Positions 21,048-29,100 of a stretch of 29,100 bases of DNA are shown one piece after another. The translations under genes were made by a program, and so were the position numbers. This DNA comes from Temnopleurus reevesii (Eukaryota; Echinodermata; Echinoidea; Temnopleuroida; Temnopleuridae), in NCBI GenBank assembly GCA_036244855.1, contig BQKZ01006951.1:4126-33225 (forward strand). The letters run 5' to 3'. Below the pieces are notes generated by a model, which was not told where the DNA came from, searched no databases, and saw only the letters and a list, made by a program, of their open reading frames with translations. Numbering within the stretch: the stretch's first letter is position 1; every line of letters begins with the position of its first letter.

Positions 21048-21343
21048 AGAGTCTACCCAAAAATTTTATCTTTTCGACAGAAGCAGAAAAATTTGGTGAG
21101 CAGAACAAAAACAGTTTGAGTGAAATCGGTCAACTAATAAGAAAGTTATGAATGTTTTAATATTTAGACAAATTGGCAACTGATGACGTCATAGGTGCAC
21201 AACTGACCATTTATCATATTGATATCAATGTTATAAAATGTTAAATTTTTCCCCAAAAATATGATTTTCTCAAAAGTTTAACCCTAGGATATCTTTATGA
21301 TAGATATGTAGCTCCCATATTTGCAGGTTTTCATCAATACAAA
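21048..21343. repeat. Second copy of the 373-bp palindromic MITE, truncated
   Basis: It begins AGAGTCTACCCAAAAATTTT and shares GTGAGCAGAAC with 16974. Its body is reverse-complementary to the right half of that copy (AATATTTAGACAAATTGGCA). It stops at the N at 21344 without a right end. Confidence 0.85.
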
Positions 21344-21448
21344 NCTCCTTTCCATCAAAATAGAATGTGAACACTTACTTCATCCTCTTAACCTGATTAC
21401 GGCCACTACATGCATGTTTGGATGAAATATAAATTGGTTGTTTTTAAT
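21344..21448. repeat. Unknown base plus direct duplication, right copy
   Basis: After one N the sequence of 20932-21039 repeats, but here TTGGTTGTTTTTA continues into AATCATTTGG with no MITE. This looks like an uninserted allele placed beside the inserted one. Confidence 0.75.
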
Positions 21449-22797
21449 CATTTGGTGCTATGCGATGACAAATAAAGAAAAATACAATTATTTTCATTAA
21501 CCACAAAAGCATTTTATTTAATCATTGTGGCATGTTTCTTGTTCGTAGCACAAACAAGAGAAATGAGTATACATTGATAGAAAAAAAACAATTTACATTG
21601 GTAATATTTCATTCAAATATTCTCAATTCATATATATATAATATACTGGTAATAGTAATAAATAATGTTTTATAATTCAATTATTTGGCCTGCCAGTAAA
21701 AAGCGATACATTAGAAAGAACACTCAAATACATGACTCCAGACAAAGAAGAACCCAATCATTTTCTATACTTTTGAAATTGGGTAATTCTTCAATTGAAG
21801 TTTCCACTCACGAAGAAGAACAAGTCATAAAAATTAGATATCATAAATAACAAGAAAAGGCAAGCCCCAAAACTGACAATGCTTCATAATATCAAGCTGA
21901 ATACATACATTACGGTGGGATCAAGAAATCAGAATAAAACGATAGCTAATTTTATCTTTAAATAGCAGTCTGACTTCAGCCACATCTGGAACTTAACACC
22001 TGTTAATTTGATGTGAAGATATAACCATGTTTATTACTATGATTTGGGGTTAAAAGATCATTTACTTCTATTGAGAATTAGGCGGCCAAAATAAGTTAAT
22101 ATTAACATTGAAGCCCCCCTTTAAAAATGCCCATTACCAGTGGAATTTGGAGTCGATAAGTTTATCTTTTTTTAAAGAATACAATCAGTTTGTTGGTTTA
22201 TTTTTTGTAAACTACTTGGAATACATGTACCTCCAATGTTTGTGATTCTTGGCAAAACCATTTTTATTTTGATTTTAAAGTTCAATAAGATACTAAGTCT
22301 GTAAATACTTAATATCAAAATGGTTTACAGATACCAACTTACATCCCAACTAACTATGACGCTCTTTAACAAAAGTAATAAGGACCAACATTTAAATCTC
22401 TTTAAAAAGAGGATATAGTTTTACCTAAACAAACCCAGTATGAGATAAGCAAATTGTCAGTGCACATTGAATAAAGGTTGGACGGAGAATATATCAAGTA
22501 ATAGAATAAACCATAACCACACACAGAATCATATAGTACCAGCGTAAATAAACAAGGATTATAATAACCCATTAACCTTGACTAAAGCTCCCGTATTGGT
22601 TTGTAATTGAGCTTACAGATGATCATAAAACAAATCAAATTACTGAAATAAAATGTCTAGATCCCAATCATTATCTATATTAAGCACATTCTGCAATGAT
22701 CTCTCCTACAATGTGTTATTCATTCATAAGGTATCAGTTCCTTATCAAAAATATTATTCATTCACTTATTTTATCACTACAAATACCATAGTACAAA

Positions 22798-23190
22798 TGT
22801 ACGCTATCACCACTTTGAGAAGAAGGAACAAAGGAATTTGGACAAAGTAAACAACTTCATTCAAGCCTAGAGCCCCAGTCACATAGGGTCCTGGAAGGAA
22901 CATGATTCAACACAACTCTTTGTTTGGAGGCAGCTATCTGTTAACTGAACAAAAAGTTGTGTTGAATCCTGTTGCTTCCAGAGCCCTGGGTGACCGGGGC
23001 TTTAGCAACAACTTCATGAACACAACAAAATGTAGTTTCCTTTTTCATTTTGAGACGCCCGATTGACATTACTCCGCTGATAAGAGGGAAGGGAAATCCT
23101 TTCATGTCTATCTAGCTATTGTTAATGCTTGAATGAGGTTGTTTATTTTGTCCAACATCTTTCTTTCCATCTGCTCACAGTGCATATTAG
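22798..23190 (+). pseudogene. Decayed fourth copy of the last-exon tail and 3' flank
   Basis: GTACGCTATCACC... to ...AAAGTAAACAACTTCATTCA aligns with 18312-18377 and ends in the codons RRRNKGIWTK-stop, against [13 protein letters not shown] in last exon copy 2. The 3' flank also matches (AGCTATTGTTAATGC, TTGAATGAGGTTGTT, CTGCTCACAGTGCAT at about 23110-23190 against 18487-18560). No GDAFMAKW core or acceptor is visible, so it cannot serve as a last exon. An element at 22871 interrupts the alignment. Confidence 0.72.
22871..23001. repeat. 131-bp palindromic element nested in the decayed copy
   Basis: The left arm AGCCCCAGTCACATAGGGTC and onward pairs with the right arm ending CCTGGGTGACCGGGGCT. 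Inner arms ATTCAACACAACTCTTTGTT and AACAAAAAGTTGTGTTGAAT are near-perfect complements. MITE-like, with arms of about 55 bp. Confidence 0.8.
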
Positions 23191-25360
23191 AGAAGGGACT
23201 AACAATAATTGCTATTTACTTTGTTTCAATTTCATCTTCCCAGTGAACAATAAATACAAACAACACTCCCAACAAGACAAAGCAACATAACTTTGAAAGC
23301 ACAAACAATATAAGGATTTAAGAATGCATTTAAATAGTGACATATAAATTGTCTCCAGTAATACATTGCCAATGTACATAAATTACACATTACAATTTGA
23401 CAGCAAGTGCTGCAATGCAGTATTTGGTTTTAAAAGAGCAATATTTTATATTTATATATACATATTTACAATTCAAATAAAATATATACACAAAATATAA
23501 AGTTTGCACAACTTTGAAATACAGCATTAATTTCAAATTCTTGCGCAATTTCAAATAAGTTAGTCAAAATGTGACATGGAAGCATTTACCACTAAATTGA
23601 ATACTAAAATATTGTCATACATTCATGTCAATAAGTTCAAAGCTAATATGTTTAAAAATGCAATGTAATAAATTTGAGATAACAAGCCTTTACTTGAGGC
23701 ATCACCTATGTCCAAATTACTGTTCAAAGCTAGGATAAAATGAAGCAAAATTAGAAAAGGAATGCCGTAAAAGGCAGCTTGCACAACACACAGGCACTTT
23801 GAAATTTGAATGGAATAGTTGATTACTGAAACGATTCAATTAGAAGAGTATAAAAACAGATTTACATGTTGGGTATCAGCATACATAATACATAAACAAT
23901 GGAGTAAACGGTAAACAGGAAAAGTTCCTAGTTAGGGCATTCAAATTCATTTTAAAAGCATTCAATTGATGGCAAATATCATTTTCATCAATTTCATTGA
24001 ACTTAAAACCAATACTTTGTAAACTGGCATGACGAAAAAAAACACTATTTTACCATATAAATAATTATTTCACAATCAAAAACTTTGTAACCAAATGCTC
24101 TCACTAATTACAGTGGTGCTGGTGCAAATGAAACATGTAGGAACATATCACATGATAGATCCTTGTCAAGAAAAAAAGTGCATCGTATTTCAGCAAAATC
24201 CTCATTAAATCTGATTTAACAAATTACAAGCAAAATCAAATCCTCAAAGTGCGATAGAAGGATTTATCTTGAACCCATACTAATTAAACAGACTGGCTAA
24301 ATAATGATAGCTTAGGGGTTGTTGTTCAAAAGTTGAAATTGATCGCAAATCAGTTGCAAATTGTAATGCAAATTTCCATTAGTGCACGATATGCGCTTCT
24401 AACAAGACGTGCATGAAACAATGATATTGACTGGCATGTTCCGATCAACTCCAACTTGCGATCAATTGCAACGCCCCCTTAGTCTAGGGTTAAGTTTCAA
24501 TCAGAATTCGAGGCATTTGCCTTTAATCTTGCTAGAGTTGTATCTAAAAACATTCTGATATCAACAAACAAAAACAAAATAATTGTGAATTAGAAAATTT
24601 AAAAACAAATTTTCCAATAAGAGCTTTCAAACAAAAGTGAATGGTATACTAAAGATTAAAATAATATAATCATGAAATATGAATATGGAAATCTTCAAAG
24701 CTAATAATGGCAGCTCTTGAGATACTTGGTAGTTTCAACAAATAATTTCAAATTGGGAGGAAACAAATTCAAGCATTTGGTTTTCTTTTTCTTTGGTCCT
24801 GTTTGAGGGCACATACTTTCCTTAAAAAAATTGCATAATGTGCAATACGAGCGTGCAGGGATGTCAACTACTGCGGAATATGCATGAGGATAAAATGAAA
24901 TTGTGAATGACACAACAGCTGAACAACAGTGAGACCAACCATGACCACAATAGCCATGCTCTCATTCATTCACATAGCTGCCAACATGAGTCAATAGAAA
25001 TTAGTAATAATCCCGTTTCAAATTCGTAATGTTCATATATTTTACATTGAAATGCAAGATACTAATGTTGCCAAAACTGGTCATCTTTACTGGGGCTAAC
25101 ACAAAATTTTGAGCAATCTGAGGCAAAAATTCACAGTAATTACTAACAATTGTAACAGTTGGCAGGTATGGAATAGCAATGCTCTCATCAATCCACATGT
25201 GATGGAAGCCTTTAATTCATATTTACACCTCATGCAAATTCTGCAACAGTTGGCACCTCTGTCAGTATGTTGAATGGTTGTACAAACTATTCAAATATTA
25301 TTCATCATCACATTTTTAACAAAATTTACCAGATTCACAAGGTCCCATGACAAAGAATAA
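23191..25360. other. Intergenic region
   Basis: AT-rich with one GGGTGTTG element (24314-24481). Open frames 24701-24913 and 25001-25198 on the minus strand show no coding character. Confidence 0.65.
24314..24481. repeat. GGGTGTTG palindromic element, copy 4
   Basis: AGGGGTTGTTGTTCAAAAGT to TTGCGATCAATTGCAACGCC and CCCT. The central CTTCTAACAAGACGTGCATG is nearly identical to the copy at 28146. TTA/TAG-like bases flank both ends, but no clear target duplication can be fixed. Confidence 0.78.
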
Positions 25361-25495
25361 GGAGACCTTGTCTATAGTGGCAATGTATACTGCTTACCAA
25401 CAGATGAAAATATGTCATAAAACCTGTCTGTAGAGACCACTTCTCTTTATTTCCCTCGGATGGCCGCTACAGACAGGTTTCACTGTATTGTGATG
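25361..25495. repeat. Element related to 7532, reversed
   Basis: It runs from GGAGACCTTGTCTATAGTGG to ACAGACAGGTTTCACTG, next to TA. It contains the only AATAAA (minus strand, 25446-25451) found soon after the minus-strand gene. Confidence 0.55.
25446..25451 (-). terminator. Candidate polyadenylation signal AATAAA (minus strand)
   Basis: First AATAAA downstream of the 25920 stop, and about 60 bases beyond the stop of the third terminal repeat. If used, both downstream repeats would lie in the 3' UTR of the standard transcript. It sits inside a transposon relic. Confidence 0.4.
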
Positions 25496-25511
25496 CTCAG
25501 CAGAGCCATGT

Positions 25512-25620
25512 TTAGCATGGAGATGACTGAAAAGCTATTTGGCCGATAATCTTGCTCTCACTGTATTGTGTTGTGATCGTCCAATCACAGAGCAAGGCCA
25601 GAGGTAACCCTATCTCTCTG
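25512..25620 (-). pseudogene. Third copy of terminal coding segment
   Basis: An open frame ends GQIAFQSSPC-TAA, aligning with GQRVFQSSPC of the real C-terminus. Upstream it reads LPLALLCDWTITT, against SPLASPRDRTVMT. It is more diverged than the second copy, yet has no stop over about 35 codons. An AG-G-like acceptor is possible but weak. It may be 3' UTR sequence, a decayed exon or an alternative terminal exon. Confidence 0.5.
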
Positions 25621-25693
25621 TTCATTGACAAATGTTTCCCCTTTGTTTTTATAACATACCACTTAGATAAATGTAAAACCTGTGTTGGAAAAA

Positions 25694-25808
25694 TTAGCAT
25701 GGAGATGACTGGGACACTCTCTGACTGACAATCGTCCTCTCGCCATCTTTGGTTGTGACTGTCCGATCCCTGGGCAAGGCAAGAGGAGACCTGATCCCTA
25801 AGTTCAGC
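25694..25808 (-). pseudogene. Second copy of terminal coding segment
   Basis: GIRSPLALPRDRTVTTKDGE then RTIVSQRVSQSSPC-TAA aligns without indels to the last 34 codons of the real C-terminus. By my count 8 codon differences are silent and 6 are replacements. TTAG lies just before the homologous start (AACTTAG|GGATCAGG on the minus strand), but the pyrimidine tract is poor. Alternative terminal exon, or 3' UTR repeat. Confidence 0.55.
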
Positions 25809-25919
25809 AAATGATGTTTCATTTTTCTTATCACCTTCTCCCTTTTCGAACATACCATTTCAATAAATGTAAAAAAAAAAAAATAATGTGGAAAAATCGG
25901 GACCATTGGAAATTTTACA

Positions 25920-27991
25920 TTAGCAAGGAGATGACTGAAATACTCTCTGACCGACAATTTTCCTATCTCCATCTTTAGTCATGACTGTCCGATCCCTCGG
26001 CGAGGCCAGAGGCGACCTGATACCTCCGTTCATCAGCGGTCGATTGGGGGACTGGGGTGTACGTGGGGTCATGGTCAGGCCCAGACTGTCTGTTGAGGCA
26101 TTACTGTCCAAACTACCCTGGCGGGCCATGGCAAGCTGTCGGGGCGGGGTCTGCCGATTTGACGAAGCCCCCGGGGTGGGGACGTGAATGACGCTTTGTA
26201 TGGAGGACGTCGATGAATAGAGGCTGCTATTCGTGCTGAGTGCGCTGCCAGGTCGGCGATTCATGTTCGATGATTGCGAGGAAGGGGAGGGGTTGGAGTT
26301 GTCGAGCGAGTTATTGGGGCTTGGGTTGATGCCTTTTTGTCGCGAGAGCATGACCTGTTTATAATCTGGGGGTGAGGAGTAGTTTATAGGTTTTGTATGG
26401 GGTAAAGTTGACATGTTGTGAATGGAATGGCCGTTATATGGCGGAGTTGGATGCCGACTGTCTGGGTCACTTGACGTAGAACTGCGAGGATAATCGGAGC
26501 TCTTATCGCTACTTTCACTAGTCCTTGATACTCTCTCACTGCTATTCATAGTCCTATAAGGAGCTGGTCCTAGACTAGTTCTTGTAGGACCATTGCTAGG
26601 GTTGGTACCATGTGGACTAAACCCATTGGTTTTACTAGGAATGCTGCCATTTGGCTTGGAATGGGGGTTTGGAATGCTGCCTGGGACGGTACGAGGCTTG
26701 TCAAAAAGAGGTTTAGCCTTGATGGGAGGAGGTGGTTTCTTCCCAGACCTCTCTAAGCGACCGACCAAAGAGGTAGTCGGAGCACTCATGCTCTCTGCAT
26801 TTGCTGTATGGTGTTGTATCTTGCTTTCCACGACAGTCGCATTGACTGGTTTGTGGACCTGAGCAGTGACGTTATTGCTAGGTGCCGCACTGTTGTTATT
26901 GTTGCTGGAAGTACTGTTGAATTTGGTCTCTTGTTCCATGGGGCTAGTCCGATCCTGACTGCTGTTCCGACGCAGTTTCTCCCGATTGTGCTGGAGATCG
27001 GAATACTGCTGCATGCGCTCTACAGCCGTCATATGCTTCATGGTGTCTTTGAGGATTTTCATGGCAATGTTCTCATGGCCCAAGGTCTGCAGAGGAGACG
27101 TCCTTGCCTTCTGTCTGGCACCCTTAGAGGTACTATCTATGCTCTCTGTGCTGCTCTGACGCCGTGTCCTGCCAGATATGATGGGTTTCCCAGATGGGCT
27201 GTTGCCTCTGCTACTGTTCTTCGATGTCTGTCCCAGACTAGCAGCAGCTGCATTTGGCAAGAAGACATCCCCAGGTGATGGGGACCTACTGGGTCGGCTC
27301 ACTACGGGTTTCCCTCTGGCTGTGGGACTCATTCTCCTCAAGGCAGCCAGAGTGTAGCCACGCTCACTGACAATGTCGTCCGTCTCGTCAATAAACGCTG
27401 GATTGACCGTCCCTGCGATGGGCGAGTTCATACCGCCGCTGACCAAAGACTCTCTAGACGACCTCTGCGAGCTTATCGACACAGGACTATCCGACTTCAG
27501 CGTCATTGGCGGTGGCACCGACTCTGGGCTGAAAGCATTCGCATCCTGCAAGAACGCCAACACCTCCGGGGGTATCCCAGGATGACCTAGCCTCTCATCG
27601 CTCCTCTCCATTCCCCGCCCATCCTTCACCGGAGGCGGACTTGGCGACACCGGCGACAAATCTGGATTGCTCATCCCTAGTGATGACAGACTTCCGCTTC
27701 CGTACTCTCCTCTCCAGTTGTGGGCCTTGGGCGTGGAGGTTGTGGCATGAAGGTGATTCTGTCGGCCTTCCTTGACGCTTCTCATCATGGACCTTGAGGA
27801 CACTTTGTTGGGTTTGGAGATGAGGACATCGCCTGACTTCAGAGAGTGGCTGGAGATGATGGAGGTTCCAGACATGGCTGACATAGAGAAGCCTGACATT
27901 CCGGACATCGAGGTGCCGGATGTCTCAGAGTTCAGACTTTCCATCGAGGAGAAGCTCTCCAGAGGTAATGTCTTGGGAGCTTCAGAGGGAT
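25920..27991 (-). CDS. Large terminal exon of a Ser/Pro-rich disordered protein, family not recognised
   Basis: The acceptor TTTTTCACAG|ATCCCT is followed by a 2,072-nt open frame (about 690 codons) to TAA at 25920. Composition is Ser, Pro, Asn and Thr rich without a globular domain. Visible features from the N-side: SMSGMSGFSMSAMSGTS repeats; NPAFIDETDD; phosphorylation or 14-3-3-type RRQSSTES (near 27155) and RRNSSQD (near 26965); a predicted helix around ILKDTMKHMTAVERMQQYS (near 27040); an SH3-type KKPPPPIKAKP (near 26727); and long PSP/NPS stretches. It ends QSSPC, with Ser at -2, so a PDZ-type ligand is conceivable. It resembles the cytoplasmic or scaffold tail of a signalling or junction protein. 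Codon use and GC are clearly higher than in the surroundings. Function is not assigned. Confidence 0.88.
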
Positions 27992-28145
27992 CTGTGAAAA
28001 AGAAAAAAAATATAAATATAAGAAGTTTTAATTTCTAGTCTCAAATAATCTTGCAAAGTTGAAAAAAAACCAAGGATTCAAACATCAATTGAAAATAGCA
28101 ATAAACACTGAAAATAAATAGCTTTAGGAAGTTGTGAAAAAACCA

Positions 28146-28323
28146 AGGTAGTGTTGTTCAAAATCAGCTGCAAATAAACTGCAACTTCGCGAATTGTAAT
28201 GCGCATTTTCATTGGCGTACGGTATACGCTTCTAACAAGACGCGCATGAAACAATAATTTGGTTTGGCACGTTCCGATCAACTGCAACTTGCCATCAATT
28301 GCAACTTTTGAACAACACTCCCT
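28146..28323. repeat. GGGTGTTG palindromic element, copy 5
   Basis: AGGTAGTGTTGTTCAAAATC to TTTTGAACAACACTCCCT, the clearest inverted ends of the family (about 17 bp). It lies in the intron between the two minus-strand exons. Confidence 0.85.
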
Positions 28324-28437
28324 AAGACTTTGAACGTAACAGCATGACATTAACAGTGAAAACATGTCCTTTACACAGCAATACAATATAATTATTTTGT
28401 CTTTAATCAATCTAATACAAGTGTTATAGATACTTAC

Positions 28438-28545
28438 TGAATATAGACATCAAGCCTTGCAGAGTGTAATGGATGAATCGTCTGCTGACTTGCTTCCTTG
28501 TGATAAGAAGCACCTCATTTGGCCCCATGTCAATCACATCAAAGC
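28438..28545 (-). CDS. Penultimate exon of the minus-strand gene
   Basis: 108 nt with acceptor CCGGTAG|GCTTTG and donor TTCA|GTAAGT, phase 1 at both ends, which joins in frame to the 27991 acceptor. It encodes FDVIDMGPNEVLLITRKQVS followed by RRFIHYTLQGLMSIF, and the next exon continues NPSEAPKTLPLESF. It looks like the edge of a folded domain ahead of the disordered tail. I do not recognise the domain. It is too short for the family to be named safely. Confidence 0.75.
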
Positions 28546-29100
28546 CTACCGGATGAACGAAAAGGGAAGAAGATGAATTATTTTCTTACACTTTTAAAAA
28601 AACGTTATGAACCACTTTTAATCTCATTTTCTTTAACTTCCCTATGGGCTCCTTTTTGGGGACGTGTATTAGATCAAAGACATCATGTAACAATTGAAAT
28701 CCCTCATGTGTGAAAATTAATCCAGTGTGATTGATAACATGTAGGACAGTTGCATTTGGGGTTATGATGTACCCACTTCTCTCTTTATATCTTTGTTACC
28801 ATTTTGCAATGACAACACTTTATCATACAATTATACAAGTATATGATCCCTTATCCAATCACGGCAGTAGCTGGTGACATCCAAAAGTCTGTTAAAGGTC
28901 CACTTTTATGACAATATATGTTGACTTGTGATGATCTATGATACCCTTACCATCACCGTTGTGACTGAGAGAGCTCCCAAATGTTTTCCGTATATTTTAT
29001 AATAATTTTTCTTTATATTTTAGAGAGACATTTTGGGAACGCCCCTAAAAATTCTCTTCATATGCAAAGAACTGTATATGAGGTCATATACAGTACTATG
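28546..29100. other. Intron of the minus-strand gene to the window edge
   Basis: No further exon with good splice sites is visible. The gene must continue beyond the right edge because neither exon supplies a credible protein start. Confidence 0.55.

Larger units (their letters stand above)
18825..22797. other. 3' flank and intergenic region
   Basis: No gene is supported. It holds MITE-like elements (18860, 19820, 20435, 21048), a local duplication (20932 and 21345) and the polyadenylation candidates of the oxidoreductase gene. Open frames such as 20236-20490 and 21665-21850 lack coding features. Confidence 0.7.

Noticed and set aside
25512..25972. The 92- and 113-codon minus-strand frames taken as separate small genes
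   Set aside because: Only their last ~35 codons are meaningful. They match the C-terminus of the large exon, so I treat them as duplicated terminal segments, not independent genes.
26593..27278. Plus-strand frames of 89 and 156 codons within the minus-strand terminal exon
   Set aside because: They are shadow frames of a high-GC coding exon. The minus-strand frame is continuous for 690 codons and has matching splice sites.
1..29100. tRNA, rRNA or bacterial operon features
   Set aside because: I found no cloverleaf or rRNA-like sequence, and all supported coding is spliced with GT-AG introns.

Overview
The window reads as nuclear DNA of an invertebrate animal. It is AT-rich, its genes are split by GT-AG introns of 0.4-3.6 kb, and it carries long GAT microsatellites and many short palindromic transposon relics. 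Sequence style and gene content suggest a marine deuterostome, most likely a sea urchin, but that is inference. Three runs of N (5802, 11524-11898, 21344) show it is a draft assembly.

Layout. 1-245: GAT microsatellite. 246-4080: no supported gene. 4105-18824 (+): a nine-exon gene for an FAD-dependent oxidoreductase of the geranylgeranyl reductase (FixC-like) family. Its reading frame is continuous through all splice joins and gives 480 aa with the first complete 5' exon and the third 3' exon. The gene is duplicated at both ends. The membrane-anchor first exon exists twice, plus a fragment, inside a GAT satellite island (4625-6694). The last exon exists three times (17907, 18238, 18640), each with its own acceptor, C-terminus and stop. 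A decayed fourth copy of the last-exon tail lies at 22798-23190. A proline-rich ORF (4127-4624) runs in frame into the first anchor exon except for one TGA, which is TGG in the second copy.

18825-25445 is intergenic and holds mostly MITE-like elements. 25920-28545 (-) holds the last two visible exons of a second, convergent gene. It has a 108-nt exon and a 2.07-kb terminal exon coding for a disordered Ser/Pro-rich tail with SH3- and kinase-type motifs. I do not recognise its family. Its last ~35 codons plus stop recur twice downstream (25694, 25512), both still open.

The two genes are tail-to-tail and have no evident shared pathway. The striking common feature is repeated tandem duplication of terminal coding sequence, which could diversify the N- and C-termini of both products. 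Some nearby repeats clearly sit at assembly joins, so transcript and long-read evidence decide which copies are real.
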